NCBI GenBank assembly: GCA_019112965.1
Contig: DXIH01000030.1
Coordinates: 1 to 64,000 of the forward strand
Direction: 5' to 3'
DNA from: Candidatus Sphingomonas excrementigallinarum
GTDB taxonomy: Bacteria; Pseudomonadota; Alphaproteobacteria; Sphingomonadales; Sphingomonadaceae
Length of the DNA stretch: 64,000 nucleotides
Shown: in pieces, positions 16,866 to 27,861 of the stretch
Numbering within the stretch: position 1 is the first letter of the stretch
How the letters are laid out: every line of letters begins with the position of its first letter
The notes under the pieces: generated by a model
The model's database searches: none
What the model was told of the DNA's origin: nothing
The model's input: the letters and a program-made list of their open reading frames with translations, nothing else
Made by a program: the position numbers and the translations under genes

Positions 16866-18470
16866 GTGATCCGCAACAGCCTCGCTCTCCTCTTCGCTGC
16901 CACCGCCCTGACCACGCCGCTCGCCGCGCAGGAGGAGGGGGAGAAGAAGGCCCCGCATCACGAAGCCGCCAAGGCCGAGGCGGAGGCCGCCTGGGCGCGC
17001 GCGCCGCTGGAGGAAACCGAAGTCCGCCACCGCGACAGCGTGACGATCCATGGCCGCGCCTATCCCTATATCGCCTCGGCGGGCACGCTGACCGTACGGG
17101 ATATCGAAGGCAAGCCAACTGCTTCGATGTTCTACACCGCCTATACGCTGGACGGGACCAAGCCCGGAACCAAGCGGCCCGTGACGTTCCTGTATAATGG
17201 CGGGCCGGGGTCGCCCTCCTTCTGGCTGCGCATGGGCTCGTTCGCGCCGATCCGCATCCGCACGACCAGTCCGGAATTTGTGCGGCCCGCGCCCTATGAT
17301 GTGGGGCCGAACCCGGACTCGCTGCTCGACAAGACCGACCTCGTCTTCCTCGACGCGATCGGCACCGGCTATTCGCGGCCGCTGGGGGATATGAAGCCCG
17401 CGCAATTCTACGGCGTGGACGAAGATGTCGACGTCTTTGCCGGCGCGATCCAGCGCTATGTCACCAAATATGGCCGCTGGATGAGCCCGAAATTCCTGCT
17501 CGGCGAAAGCTATGGCACGCTGCGCTCGGGTGCGCTGGCCTATCAGTTGCAGGAGCGGGGCATGGCGCTGAACGGCGTGGTGCTGCTCAGCTCGATCATG
17601 AATTACGGCTATCGCCAGCCGGGGCTCGATCAGGTCTATCTGAACTATCTGCCCAGCTATGCCGCAACCGCCTGGTATCACAATCGCCTCGCCGATCGCC
17701 CCGCCGATGTCGCGACGGTGGTGGCGCAGGCGCGGGCCTTTGCCGTCGGGCCCTATATGTCTGCGCTGGCCAAGGGGCAGAGCATCTCGCCCCAGGAGCG
17801 CGACCAGATCGCCGAGCAGATGAGCCGCCTGATCGGCATCTCGCCCGGCTATATCAAGCGCGCGAACCTGCGCATCGACCTGCCGCGTTTCCAGAAGGAA
17901 TTGCTGCGCGGTTCGGCGCGGACGGTCGGCCGGTTCGACTCGCGTTATCTCGGCATCGATACCGACGCGGCGGGCGAGGCCCCGGAGACGGATGCCTCTT
18001 CGGACGCGATTTCAGGGGCTTATATCGCGTCCTTCCAGGACTATCTGCAGTCGACGCTCGGCTATAAGACCGAGCTGCCCTATCGCCTCTCCGCGCGCGA
18101 TGCGGCGGGTTGGACTTGGAACTGGAAGCACAAGTCACCGGGTGGTGGGCAGAACAACCCCAATACCGCCATCGACCTGGCCGCCGCGATGCGGGCAAAC
18201 CCGTATCTGAAGGTGCTGTCGATGAACGGCTATTACGACATGGCGACCCCGTTCTTTGGCACCGAGAACGACTTGGGCCACATGATGCTGGAGCCCGCGC
18301 AACAGGCCAATCTACGCTTCACCTATTATCCGGCCGGACACATGACCTATCTCAACCCCGACGCGCTGCGGAGCATGAAAGCCGACCTGTCGCGTTGGTA
18401 TGACGAGGCGGTAAGCGATGCGAAGTCCGCGACCCCGCCGGTGCCGCCTTCGGGGCAGGGGGCGCGGTGA
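16866..18470 (+). CDS. S10 family serine carboxypeptidase, exported
   Basis: A 534-residue peptidase predicted to remove C-terminal residues from peptides in the periplasm or outside the cell. The signal peptide is MIRNSLALLFAATALTTPLAA. S10 marks are the oxyanion-hole motif NGGPGS near residue 110, the nucleophile elbow GESYG near 213, an aspartate in YYDMATPF near 457 and a histidine in YPAGHMTY near 489, which complete the alpha/beta-hydrolase triad. The start codon is GTG at 16866, directly before the signal peptide. A charged Glu/Lys/Ala-rich segment (about 22-45) separates the signal from the fold. It probably works alongside the upstream M1 aminopeptidase. Confidence 0.92.
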   Translation: MIRNSLALLFAATALTTPLAAQEEGEKKAPHHEAAKAEAEAAWARAPLEETEVRHRDSVTIHGRAYPYIASAGTLTVRDIEGKPTASMFYTAYTLDGTKPGTKRPVTFLYNGGPGSPSFWLRMGSFAPIRIRTTSPEFVRPAPYDVGPNPDSLLDKTDLVFLDAIGTGYSRPLGDMKPAQFYGVDEDVDVFAGAIQRYVTKYGRWMSPKFLLGESYGTLRSGALAYQLQERGMALNGVVLLSSIMNYGYRQPGLDQVYLNYLPSYAATAWYHNRLADRPADVATVVAQARAFAVGPYMSALAKGQSISPQERDQIAEQMSRLIGISPGYIKRANLRIDLPRFQKELLRGSARTVGRFDSRYLGIDTDAAGEAPETDASSDAISGAYIASFQDYLQSTLGYKTELPYRLSARDAAGWTWNWKHKSPGGGQNNPNTAIDLAAAMRANPYLKVLSMNGYYDMATPFFGTENDLGHMMLEPAQQANLRFTYYPAGHMTYLNPDALRSMKADLSRWYDEAVSDAKSATPPVPPSGQGAR

Positions 18471-18578
18471 GCCCGTAAGAGGCCGCTGCTATAATACGCA
18501 GTTGCCAAGACGACGGCGGGTCGACTGAACCGATGTGGCACGCTTCCATGCCGATCACATCGAGCCCCGTCGCAAGGT

Positions 18579-19022
18579 TTAGTACTCTGGGCGTTCGTAA
18601 ACCAAACCCTGCTCATGGGCCATCAGCAAGTCTTCGAAGAATTCCTTTACGTCATGGTCGGCATAATCGATGCATTCGCGTAGCTCTATTATGGAATCGT
18701 AATCGAATTTTATTAATTCGATTGATCCATGCATTTTTAGATGGGAGTCCGTGACATATTCCGGGTCATTATCTTCGTAGCGGAGTCCGAAGCGACCAGC
18801 GAAGGATAGCACTCTTCGCTCCAGTTCTCCCCACTTGAAACGAGCTTTGTCGTCGTACCCGTGGAGGCTGTCAGGGTGGCTGATAATGATCTCGCGCTCA
18901 TCGTCGCGGAAGCGCCCCTCTGGATTTTGTGTGCAGCCGATTTTTATAAGATGAAGGGCCCGCTCGTCCTCATCATTGCATAACGCAGCATAGGTCCAAC
19001 CGGGGACAGTCATATAGACCAT
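18579..19022 (-). CDS. AT-rich orphan gene, possible GIY-YIG (T5orf172-like) protein
   Basis: A 147-residue acidic protein with codon use unlike the rest of the window: its GC content is visibly much lower and it uses many A/T-ending codons. The start at 19022 has a strong GAGGAGG ribosome site. The N-terminal TYAALCNDEDERALHLIKIGCTQNPEGRF resembles the T5orf172/MUG113 version of the GIY-YIG nuclease core, in which a Tyr-containing strand is followed by hydrophobic-KIG-x-T-x-x-P-x-x-R. A clear catalytic glutamate was not identified, so activity is uncertain. It sits at the 3' side of tRNA-Lys, a common integration site, which suggests horizontal acquisition. Confidence 0.65.
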   Translation of the reverse strand: MVYMTVPGWTYAALCNDEDERALHLIKIGCTQNPEGRFRDDEREIIISHPDSLHGYDDKARFKWGELERRVLSFAGRFGLRYEDNDPEYVTDSHLKMHGSIELIKFDYDSIIELRECIDYADHDVKEFFEDLLMAHEQGLVYERPEY

Positions 19023-19132
19023 TAAACCACCTCCTCACGAAACGAGACATTCGGTGGCATGGCCGTTCAAGCCGATGACCGATCTGTAAGATCATTCATA
19101 CGAACGTGAAGTAAATAACATTTAAAGAAAAA

Positions 19133-19208
<76 letters not shown>

Positions 19209-19300
19209 GATGCCGGTCTGCGGCATGGCGGGGAGCGTGTCCCCGTCTGGTGGGGCGCTGTTAGCCGAGCATGTCCGACCTGCCAAGAGGGTTTTTGACA

Positions 19301-19347
19301 TTTTTCTTGCGGAAGAAAAATGGCCCGGCGCCGCGAGGGCGCCGGGC
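19301..19347 (-). terminator. Rho-independent terminator of the aldehyde dehydrogenase gene
   Basis: On the minus strand a GC-rich hairpin (arms GGCCCGGCGCC and GGCGCCGGGCC, about 19322-19347) is followed by ATTTTTCTTCC. The T-tract is itself part of a second palindrome, TTTTTCTT-GCGG-AAGAAAAA, at 19301-19320. It ends 10 bp from the aldehyde dehydrogenase stop codon. Confidence 0.85.
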
Positions 19348-19356
19348 CGTGCGGGT

Positions 19357-20796
19357 TCAGGCGATGTGAACCGCCTTGGTAATCATGTGGTTGGCGATGC
19401 CCTCGGGTCCGTCTTCCGAGCCATAGCCGCTTTCCTTCACCCCGCCGAAGGGTGCGTCGCCCCAGCTCAGGCGGACGGTGTTGATCGCGATCATGCCCGC
19501 CTCGATCTCGTCGCCCAGCTGGTTTTGGCGACGGCCGTTCTCGGTGAAGCAATAGGCGCCCAGGCCGAAGGGCAGGCGGTTCGCCTCGGCGATCGCATCC
19601 TCGGTGGTGGCGAAGGGACGGATCAGCGCGATCGGGCCGAACGGCTCCTCGTTCATCGCCTTGGCATCGAGCGAGACGTCGGCCAGCACGGTAGGGGCAA
19701 AGAAGAAGCCGTCTCCGCCCTTCGCTTCGCCGCCGGTCAGCTTGCGCGCGCCGTTCCTGACGGCATCCTCGATCATCGCGCCGATCGCCTCGGGGCGGCG
19801 TGGATTGGCCATCGGGCCCATCTGCGTGTCCGAGGACAGGCCGTCGCCGATCTTCAGCGCGGCCGCGCGCTCGGCAAAGCCCTTGGCGAAGCGCTCGTAA
19901 ATCCCCTCCTGCACGTGGAAGCGGGTGGGGGCCACGCACACCTGGCCCGCATTGCGGAACTTGTGGGTGACGAGCGTATCGAGCGTCTTGTCCAGATCGC
20001 AATCGTCGAACACCAGCACGGGGCCGTGGCCGCCCAGCTCCATGGTCGACTTCATCACCGCATCGGCGGCGAGCTTGAGCAGATGCTTGCCGACCGGCAC
20101 CGACCCGGTGAAGCTGAGCTTGCGCGTGACCGGCGAGGCGAGCAGGTGGCGCGACACTGTATCGGGCACACCGAAGACCAGCTGTGCGACATCGCCCGGC
20201 AGGCCCGCATCCTGGAAGCAGCGCAGGATCGCGATGGCGCTGGCCGGGGTTTCCTCGCTGGGCTTCAGGATGACCGAGCAGCCGGCTGCGATGGCGGGCG
20301 ACAGCTTGCGCACCGGGTTCATCACGGGGAAGTTCCAGGCGCAAAAGGCCGCGACCGGGCCTACCGGCTGGTGCAGCACCAGCGAGCGCGTGCCGCTGGG
20401 GCGCGGCAGAACGCGGCCATAGATGCGCACCGCCTCGCCCGCATGGAAGTCGAGCAGCGCGGCGGTCGCGCCGACCTCGCCCCGCGCCTCGCCGATCGGC
20501 TTGCCTTCCTCCAGCGTGGCGAGGCGGGCGAGATCCTCGGCGCGCTCGCGGACCAGCGCGGCGGTGCGATGGAGCACGGCGGCGCGCTCCTGCGGCGCGA
20601 CCTTGCGCCACATCTCGAAGCCGCGCGCGGCGGCCTCCAGCGCGCGGTCCATGTCGGCGGTGGTCGCCAGCGGCAGGTCGCCCAGCGCCTGGCCGGTCGC
20701 GGGGTTCAGCACGGCCTGGGTGTCGCGCCCTTCCGCCCCCAGCCATTCGCCGCCGATATAGAGGCCGGTCTTCACGTCGATCTGCGGGGCGGTCAT
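19357..20796 (-). CDS. NAD(P)-dependent aldehyde dehydrogenase, succinate-semialdehyde dehydrogenase-like
   Basis: A 479-residue oxidoreductase of the ALDH superfamily. It starts with [13 protein letters not shown] and [12 protein letters not shown]. The NAD-binding and active-site parts include [20 protein letters not shown] (about 142-161), the catalytic Glu in [14 protein letters not shown] near 248 and the catalytic Cys in [15 protein letters not shown] near 282. The overall pattern is closest to GabD-type succinate-semialdehyde dehydrogenases, but substrate cannot be fixed from sequence. The ATG at 20796 with AAAGGA upstream is preferred over 20811. No GABA or tyramine pathway genes lie next to it. 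Confidence 0.88.
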   Translation of the reverse strand: MTAPQIDVKTGLYIGGEWLGAEGRDTQAVLNPATGQALGDLPLATTADMDRALEAAARGFEMWRKVAPQERAAVLHRTAALVRERAEDLARLATLEEGKPIGEARGEVGATAALLDFHAGEAVRIYGRVLPRPSGTRSLVLHQPVGPVAAFCAWNFPVMNPVRKLSPAIAAGCSVILKPSEETPASAIAILRCFQDAGLPGDVAQLVFGVPDTVSRHLLASPVTRKLSFTGSVPVGKHLLKLAADAVMKSTMELGGHGPVLVFDDCDLDKTLDTLVTHKFRNAGQVCVAPTRFHVQEGIYERFAKGFAERAAALKIGDGLSSDTQMGPMANPRRPEAIGAMIEDAVRNGARKLTGGEAKGGDGFFFAPTVLADVSLDAKAMNEEPFGPIALIRPFATTEDAIAEANRLPFGLGAYCFTENGRRQNQLGDEIEAGMIAINTVRLSWGDAPFGGVKESGYGSEDGPEGIANHMITKAVHIA

Positions 20797-21015
20797 GCGC
20801 GTCCTTTCCAAGACTATAAGCGATTGATGCGGGCGGGAGATCGTCCCTCGACCGTGCCGTTACAAGGGGCCGTTGCCGGGGTTCGTCGTGCCGGATGGGG
20901 CATCCGTCGGGATCGGGGGAGCAAAAGCAGGGCTTTGTGCGTCCCAAGCTTTCCGGCATTTCCTATCGGGGGGATCGAGATAGGGTGTGCGGCGAAACGA
21001 AAGGGACGGGTCCTG

Positions 21016-22056
21016 ATGCGAGCACCATTTCCGGCCATGACGGCCGCCTTGATGATCGGTACGATCGGTCTGGTCGGCGGCCTGTCCGGCTGTTCGGGCG
21101 GCGGCAACGGCAAGGGGTCGGTCGAGCTGTTGAACGTCAGCTACGATCCGACGCGCGAGCTCTACAAGGACGTCAACGCCGCCTTCGCCAAGGCGTATCA
21201 GGCGAAGACCGGCAAAACCGTCTCGTTCCGCATGAGCCATGGCGGGTCCGGCAAGCAATCACGCTCGGTGATCGACGGGCTGTCGGCGGATGTGGTGACG
21301 CTGGCGCTCGCCTATGACATCGACGCCATTGCCGAGCGGGCGAAGCTGCTGCCCGCCAACTGGCAGAGCCGCCTGCCCGACAATAGCTCGCCCTATACCT
21401 CGACTATCGTGTTCCTGGTGCGCAAGGGTAATCCGAAGGGTATTCGCGACTGGGCCGATCTTGTGAAGCCGGGCGTGCAGGTCATCACGCCCAGTCCCAA
21501 GACCAGCGGCGGCGCGCGGTGGAATTTCCTGGCGGCCTGGGCTTACGGCAAGAAGGCGGGCGGATCGGACGCGGCGGCGCAGAAATATGTCGCCAGCCTG
21601 TATGCGCATGTGCCGGTGCTGGATTCGGGCGCGCGCGGGGCGACGACGACCTTTGTCGAACGCGGTCTGGGCGATGTGCTCCTCGCCTGGGAGAATGAGG
21701 CGCTGCTGTCCGAGAAGGAGTTGGGCGCAGGAAAGTTCGACATCGTCGTGCCCTCGATCTCGATCCTGGCCGAGCCGCCGGTCGCCGTGGTCGACGCCAA
21801 TGCCAAGGCGCATGGCACCGAACAGGTCGCGACCGAATATCTGAAATTCCTCTACACGCCCGAGGGGCAGGAGATTGCCGCGCGCAACTTCTACCGTCCA
21901 CGCGACCAGGCCGTGCTGGCCAAATATGCCGCCACTTTCCCCAAGGTCGACATGGTGACGATCAAGGACTTCGGCGGCTGGGGCGCGGCGCAGAAGCGGT
22001 TCTTTGCCGATGGCGGGGTGTTCGACGCCATCTATGCCGGCGGCACGCGGCGCTGA
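21016..22056 (+). CDS. sbp: Sulfate/thiosulfate-binding lipoprotein of an ABC transporter
   Basis: A 346-residue periplasmic binding protein that delivers sulfate or thiosulfate to the CysTWA transporter. The N terminus is a lipoprotein signal with lipobox GLSGC near residue 26. The mature part opens [19 protein letters not shown], the family signature, and carries [20 protein letters not shown] (about 80-100) and [20 protein letters not shown] (about 160-180), which form the anion pocket. The frame is open far upstream, but the family start is the ATG at 21016. The cysT start follows 5 bp after the stop, so sbp leads the operon. Confidence 0.93.
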   Translation: MRAPFPAMTAALMIGTIGLVGGLSGCSGGGNGKGSVELLNVSYDPTRELYKDVNAAFAKAYQAKTGKTVSFRMSHGGSGKQSRSVIDGLSADVVTLALAYDIDAIAERAKLLPANWQSRLPDNSSPYTSTIVFLVRKGNPKGIRDWADLVKPGVQVITPSPKTSGGARWNFLAAWAYGKKAGGSDAAAQKYVASLYAHVPVLDSGARGATTTFVERGLGDVLLAWENEALLSEKELGAGKFDIVVPSISILAEPPVAVVDANAKAHGTEQVATEYLKFLYTPEGQEIAARNFYRPRDQAVLAKYAATFPKVDMVTIKDFGGWGAAQKRFFADGGVFDAIYAGGTRR

Positions 22057-22061
22057 TCACG

Positions 22062-22892
22062 GTGTCGGGAAAGGCGCGCCGCTCGGCGCTGCCCGGTTTC
22101 GGGCTGACCATGGGAATGACGCTGTTCTGGCTCGGGCTGATCGTGCTCGTGCCGCTGTCGGCGCTGGTCGTGCGGGCGGCGGGCATGGGCTGGGAAGGCT
22201 TTGCGGCGGCCGGATTGTCGCCGCGCGCGCTGGCCGCCTATCGGCTCAGCTTCGGCGCGGCGCTGGCGGCGGCGGCGGTCAATGCGGTCTTCGGGCTGCT
22301 GATCGCATGGATCCTGGTCCGCTATGACTTTCCCGGCAAGAAGCTGATCGACGCGGCGGTCGACCTGCCTTTCGCGCTGCCGACGGCGGTGGCGGGCATC
22401 GCGCTGGTCGCACTTTATTCGGACAATGGCTGGGTCGGGTCGCTGCTCACGCCGCTGGGGATCAAGGTGGCCTATACGCCGTTGGGCGTTGCGATCGCGC
22501 TTATTTTCATAGGCTTGCCGTTCATTGTTCGCTCGGTCCAGCCGGTTCTGGCGGACCTGGGTCGTGACGTAGAGGAAGCCGCCGCGACCCTGGGCGCGTC
22601 GCGGCTTCAGACCTTCGGCCGGATCATCCTGCCCGCGATCACGCCCGCGCTGCTGACCGGCTTCGCGCTCGCCTTCGCCCGGGGGGTCGGCGAATATGGC
22701 TCGATCATCTTCATCGCGGGCAACAAGCCCTTTCATTCGGAGATCGCGCCGCTGCTCATCATCACCCAGCTCGAACAGTTCGACTATGACGGCGCGACCG
22801 CCATCGCCTGCGTGATGCTGGTCCTGTCCTTCGCGATGCTGCTGGTCGTCAATCTGCTCCAGGCGTGGCGCGCCAAGCGGGGGACGCGATGA
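22062..22892 (+). CDS. cysT: Sulfate ABC transporter permease CysT
   Basis: Inner-membrane subunit of the sulfate/thiosulfate importer, 276 residues with about six membrane helices. The permease EAA loop is visible as DVEEAAATLGASRLQTFGRI near residues 166-185, and VDLPFALPTAVAGIALV near 102-118 is typical of CysT. The start codon is GTG at 22062, 5 bp after sbp. Its TGA overlaps the cysW ATG by four bases (ATGA). Part of sbp-cysT-cysW-cysA. Confidence 0.95.
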   Translation: MSGKARRSALPGFGLTMGMTLFWLGLIVLVPLSALVVRAAGMGWEGFAAAGLSPRALAAYRLSFGAALAAAAVNAVFGLLIAWILVRYDFPGKKLIDAAVDLPFALPTAVAGIALVALYSDNGWVGSLLTPLGIKVAYTPLGVAIALIFIGLPFIVRSVQPVLADLGRDVEEAAATLGASRLQTFGRIILPAITPALLTGFALAFARGVGEYGSIIFIAGNKPFHSEIAPLLIITQLEQFDYDGATAIACVMLVLSFAMLLVVNLLQAWRAKRGTR

Positions 22893-23730
22893 GCGGTTCC
22901 AACCCCACCACGGTCGAAAGCCCCTGGGCGCGGCGGGCGCTGATCGGCGTCGGTTTCCTGTTCCTGGCGCTGTTCCTTTTCCTGCCGCTTGTCATGGTCT
23001 TTGCAGGCGGACTGGCCAAGGGTTGGCAGGTGTTCGTCGCGGCGCTGGTCGATCCGGATGCGCTGGCGGCGATCCGCCTGACCCTGCTGGTCGCGGCGAT
23101 CGCGGTGCCGGTCAATGCGGTGTTTGGTGTCGCGGCCTCCTGGGCCATCGCCAAGTTCGACTTTCGCGGAAAAAGCCTGCTCATCTCGCTGATCGACCTG
23201 CCTTTTTCGGTATCGCCGGTGGTGTCCGGCCTCATCTTCGTCCTGCTGTTCGGGGCGCAAGGGTGGCTGGGGCCGTGGCTGACCGCGCATGGCGTACGGA
23301 TCATCTTCGCGGTGCCGGGAATCGTGCTGGCGACCGTATTCGTCACCTTCCCCTTCGTCGCGCGCGAGCTGATCCCGCTGATGGCCGAGCAGGGCCGTGA
23401 TGACGAGGAAGCGGCGCGGTCGCTGGGGGCGAGCGGGTGGCAGACCTTCTGGCATGTCACCTTGCCCAATATCCGCTGGGGTCTTCTCTACGGCGTGCTG
23501 CTCTGCAATGCCCGTGCGATGGGCGAGTTCGGCGCGGTGTCGGTGGTGTCGGGGCATATCCGGGGCCTGACCAACACCATGCCCTTGCATGTCGAGATCC
23601 TGTACAATGAATATGACTTTGTCGGCGCGTTCGCGGTGGCGTCTCTGCTCGCCTCGCTCGCGCTGGTGACCTTGGGAGTGAAGACCGTGCTGGAATGGCG
23701 TTTCGGCATCCACCGGGCGGGAGCCGCGCA

Positions 23731-23734
<4 letters not shown>
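22889..23734 (+). CDS. cysW: Sulfate ABC transporter permease CysW
   Basis: The second membrane subunit, 281 residues and about six helices. It has [20 protein letters not shown] near residues 104-123, a CysW hallmark, and the EAA loop [20 protein letters not shown] near 168-187, followed by [19 protein letters not shown]. Its ATG at 22889 overlaps the end of cysT (ATGA), and its own TGA overlaps the cysA start, so all three are probably translationally coupled. Confidence 0.95.
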
Positions 23735-24765
<1,031 letters not shown>

Positions 24766-24864
24766 CCCCCTTTTGTGTTTGAACGGGCGTGACGTTTCCG
24801 TACGGGCATTTGCCAGCGCGGGATCGTCGGGGCATGACGCACGCGTGAACAGGGGAGAGCGTCG

Positions 24865-26289
24865 TTGAAGGTCGGACAGGAATGCTGGCGGATCGAGCAG
24901 GCCGACCGGATGGCGGTCATCATCGATGCGGAGGAATATTTCCGCATGGCCAGGCGCGCGATGCTGAATGCTCGGCGCCGGATCCTGCTGATCGGCTGGG
25001 ATTTCGACGCGCGTATCGTCCTCGACCATGACGAGGCGCCCGGCGAGACGGTGGGCGACTTCATCTATTCACTGGTCCAGCGTCAGCCCGAGCTGGAGAT
25101 TTTCCTGCTCCGTTGGGATACCGGCGCGATCAAGTCGCTGTTCCGGGGCAAGACCTTCTTCACCGTCCTGAAGTGGATGACGCACAGCCGCATCCACACC
25201 AAGCTGGACGGCCGTCACCCGATCGCGGCCTCACACCACCAGAAGATCGTCATCATCGACGACCAGTTCGCCTTTTGCGGCGGTATCGACATGACCAGCG
25301 AGCGGTGGGACACACGCGAGCACCGCGACGACGATCCCGGACGCACGCGGCCCGGCGGGCAGCCCTACAAGCCCTGGCACGACGCGATCAGCGCGGTGGA
25401 GGGGCCGGTGACCCACGCGCTGGGCGAGTTGTTCCGTGAGCGCTGGCACGCGGCCGGGGGCAAGCCGATGGGCCCCGCCGTGCCGGGCGCAAGCTGCTGG
25501 CCGGAAGGGTTGGAGCCCGACTTCAAGGATCAGCCGGTCGCGATCGCGCGCACCATGCCGGAGATGGACGACCAGACGGCGGTGCATGAGAATGAGGCAC
25601 TGTTCCTCGCCCAGATCGCGCGGGCCGAGCGCTACGTCTATATCGAGAGCCAGTATTTCGCCTCGCGCCGGGTGGCCGAGGCGATCGCCCGGCGGCTGGA
25701 CGAGGAAAACGGCCCGGAATTCGTCATCATCAACCCGCTGACCGCGCAAGGTTGGCTGGAGCCGATCGCGATGGACACGGCACGCGCACGACTGGTCGAG
25801 GCGTTGCGGCGGCGCGACCGGCATGGGCGCTTTCGGCTCTATCATCCGTTCACGGCGGGGGGCGAGGCGATCTATTGCCACGCCAAGATCCTGATCGCCG
25901 ACGATCGGGTCTTCCGCCTGGGCTCGTCCAACCTCAACAACCGCTCGATGCGGTTGGATACCGAATGCGACCTCGCGATCGCCGTAGAGAAGGACAGTGC
26001 GGCGGCGCAGCGGATCGGGGCGATCCGCGACGACTTGCTAGGCGAGCATTTGGGCGTGGCGACCAAGCTGGTGGGCGAGACGGTCACCCGGACAGGCTCG
26101 CTGATCGCGGCGGTCGAGGTGCTGCGCGGACAGCCGGGCCGGACCCTGCGCCCCTATGAGGTGCCCGACCTGTCGAGCGTGGAGGAATGGCTGGCCGATA
26201 ACGAAGTGCTCGACCCCGAAGGGCCGGACGAGATGTTCGAGGCGTTCAGCCAGCGAAAGGGCCTGTTTCGGCGGCTGCGGCGGCACTGA
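24865..26289 (+). CDS. Phospholipase D-like protein with two HKD motifs
   Basis: A 474-residue member of the PLD superfamily, which hydrolyses or transfers phosphodiester bonds of phospholipids. Both catalytic HxK(x)4D motifs are intact: HHQKIVIIDDQFAFCGGID near residues 126-145 and CHAKILIADDRVFRLGSSN near 337-356. The N-terminal DAEEYFRMARRAMLNARRRI matches PLD-like proteins of alphaproteobacteria. No signal peptide is evident, and the start codon is TTG at 24865 after GGGGAGAG. Its TGA overlaps the ATG of the DUF4169 gene by one base. It could be cardiolipin synthase-like or a phospholipase; the reaction cannot be fixed. Confidence 0.87.
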   Translation: MKVGQECWRIEQADRMAVIIDAEEYFRMARRAMLNARRRILLIGWDFDARIVLDHDEAPGETVGDFIYSLVQRQPELEIFLLRWDTGAIKSLFRGKTFFTVLKWMTHSRIHTKLDGRHPIAASHHQKIVIIDDQFAFCGGIDMTSERWDTREHRDDDPGRTRPGGQPYKPWHDAISAVEGPVTHALGELFRERWHAAGGKPMGPAVPGASCWPEGLEPDFKDQPVAIARTMPEMDDQTAVHENEALFLAQIARAERYVYIESQYFASRRVAEAIARRLDEENGPEFVIINPLTAQGWLEPIAMDTARARLVEALRRRDRHGRFRLYHPFTAGGEAIYCHAKILIADDRVFRLGSSNLNNRSMRLDTECDLAIAVEKDSAAAQRIGAIRDDLLGEHLGVATKLVGETVTRTGSLIAAVEVLRGQPGRTLRPYEVPDLSSVEEWLADNEVLDPEGPDEMFEAFSQRKGLFRRLRRH

Positions 26290-26465
26290 TGGCGGAGATC
26301 ATCAACTTCCGTCAGGCGCGTAAAGGTCTGGCTCGCAAGGCAGCCGAGCAGCAGGCGGTGGAGAACCGTGCGCGGTTCGGGCGGAGCAAGGCCGAGAAGC
26401 AGCGGGATGCAGCCGAGCAGGAGCGGCTGCGCAAGGAATTGGACGGCGCCAAGCGAGAGGACTGA
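26289..26465 (+). CDS. DUF4169 family small protein
   Basis: A 58-residue basic, helical protein starting MAEIINFRQARKGLARKAAE and containing ENRARFGRSKAEKQRDAAEQ. This is the exact layout of DUF4169, a small alphaproteobacterial family of unknown function. The ATG at 26289 overlaps the TGA of the phospholipase D-like gene by one base (TGATG), so the two are very likely co-translated. A palindromic repeat follows directly after its stop. Confidence 0.85.
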   Translation: MAEIINFRQARKGLARKAAEQQAVENRARFGRSKAEKQRDAAEQERLRKELDGAKRED

Positions 26466-26473
26466 GGGTCGCT

Positions 26474-26567
26474 ACCCTCACCTTTCCGGCGCTTAGCGCC
26501 TCCCTCCCTCTCCCAATGGGAGAGGGAAGGGGCCCGCTCACCGAAGGTGAGTGGGAAGGGTGAGGGT
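26474..26567. repeat. Large palindromic repeat between convergent genes
   Basis: Arms ACCCTCACCTTTCC (26474-26487) and GGAAGGGTGAGGGT (26554-26567) enclose smaller inverted repeats, including CCCTCTCCCAATGGGAGAGGG. The stem is close to a perfect match overall. It separates DUF4169 (+) from the convergent spermidine synthase-like gene (-). Confidence 0.8.
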
Positions 26568-26572
26568 GGTCG

Positions 26573-27244
26573 TCACCGCGGCGTGGCGAACCAGATGGTG
26601 TGCGTCGCGCCCTTGCCGTTTTCGCGGGCGCGGACCTTCACTTCATCGACCAGGAAACCCGCACGCGACAACCGCCGGGTGAAGACCGGGTCGGGCGCGG
26701 CCGACCAGATGGCCAGCACGCCGCCGGGCCGCAGCGCGACCCGCGCCTCGTCCAGCCCCCGGTTGGAATATAGCCCGTCATTGGCCGGGCGGGTCAGCCC
26801 GTCGGGGCCGTTGTCCACGTCGAGCAGGATCGCGTCATACATCCCGCGCCCCGCATAGATCGCATTGCCGACATCGCCCATCGCCAACGTGACGCGGGGA
26901 TCGTCCAGGCATCCGGCGGTCAGCTCGACCATCGGCCCGCGCGCCCATTCGATGATGCCCGGCACCAGCTCGGCCACCGTCACCCGCGCGTCGCGGCCCA
27001 ACCGGGCCAGCACGGCGCGCAGGGTAAAGCCCATGCCATAGCCGCCGATCAGCAGATGCGGCGCATTCCGCCCGCCCAGCCGGTCGCAGGTCATCGTGCC
27101 CAACGCCACTTCCGAGCCGCTCATGCGCGTGCTCATCAGCTCGTTGCGGTCGAGCACGATCATGAAGTCCTTGCCCCGGCGGAACAGCCGCAGGGGCTCG
27201 CCGCCCGGCACCTCGGCGATGCCCAGCAGCTCGCGCGGCGTCAC
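26573..27244 (-). CDS. Spermidine synthase-like methyltransferase-fold protein
   Basis: A 223-residue protein with the Rossmann-type core of spermine/spermidine synthases. The nucleotide-binding region reads HLLIGGYGMGFTLRAVLARL near residues 62-81, then VTVAELVPGIIEWAR near 88-102 with the acidic residue at the end of strand 2, and YDAILLDVDNGPDGL near 136-150. The polyamine-specific N-terminal domain is reduced, so true spermidine synthase activity is doubtful; many such shortened proteins are annotated only as spermidine synthase-like. It overlaps the DUF6481 gene upstream by four bases. Confidence 0.75.
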   Translation of the reverse strand: MTPRELLGIAEVPGGEPLRLFRRGKDFMIVLDRNELMSTRMSGSEVALGTMTCDRLGGRNAPHLLIGGYGMGFTLRAVLARLGRDARVTVAELVPGIIEWARGPMVELTAGCLDDPRVTLAMGDVGNAIYAGRGMYDAILLDVDNGPDGLTRPANDGLYSNRGLDEARVALRPGGVLAIWSAAPDPVFTRRLSRAGFLVDEVKVRARENGKGATHTIWFATPR

Positions 27245-27603
27245 TTGCCCTGACGCGCCTTACGTGCGGCGTAGCGCGCGTCGCGGGCGGCCTTAAGCTC
27301 GGCGGCGGTGGGGACCACCGGCGGGCGCGCGGCGGCGGCAGCGGCCTCTGCGGCAGCCTCGGCCTCGGCCTTCGCCTTGGCGCGGGCTTCCTCACGGGCC
27401 GCCTTTTCCTGCTCGATCGCGGCCTTGTGCGCGGCGCGGCGTTCGGCCTCGGCGGCTTCCTTGGCCGCACGGGCGGCGGCGCGGGCTGCGACCACTTCGG
27501 GGTCGGGCGCAGCCTTGTTGCGCAGCTTTTCCAGCGCGGCGGCCTTGGCGTCGCGCGAAGCCGATGCGCGATCGGCGAAACCGGGAACCTTATATCCTGC
27601 CAT
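27241..27603 (-). CDS. DUF6481 family Ala/Lys/Glu-rich protein
   Basis: A 120-residue, highly charged helical protein. It begins MAGYKVPGFADRASASRDAK, the DUF6481 N-terminal pattern, then has a long Ala-Glu-Arg-Lys coiled coil (about 30-90) and a tail ending ARDARYAARKARQGK. The first ATG is at 27603, directly after an in-frame TTG. Its last four bases overlap the start of the spermidine synthase-like gene. The function is unknown; the composition suggests an RNA-binding or cytoskeleton-like coiled coil, which is inference only. Confidence 0.7.
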   Translation of the reverse strand: MAGYKVPGFADRASASRDAKAAALEKLRNKAAPDPEVVAARAAARAAKEAAEAERRAAHKAAIEQEKAAREEARAKAKAEAEAAAEAAAAAARPPVVPTAAELKAARDARYAARKARQGK

Positions 27604-27680
27604 CAATCATCTATCCCGTTGGGGGCCGGACGGCCCCATAGCACAACGGCCCCGCATCGCTGCAGAGCCGTTGGAGAAAC

Positions 27681-27756
<76 letters not shown>

Positions 27757-27861
27757 GTTCGTCACGCTCGTCAGGCCGTCCGGCGGCCCGCCTCGTGATC
27801 GGGAGGCGCGCCTTTAGCAGGCCTCCGCCGCTTTGCAAATGCTTTTTGCCAATTTTTTACG

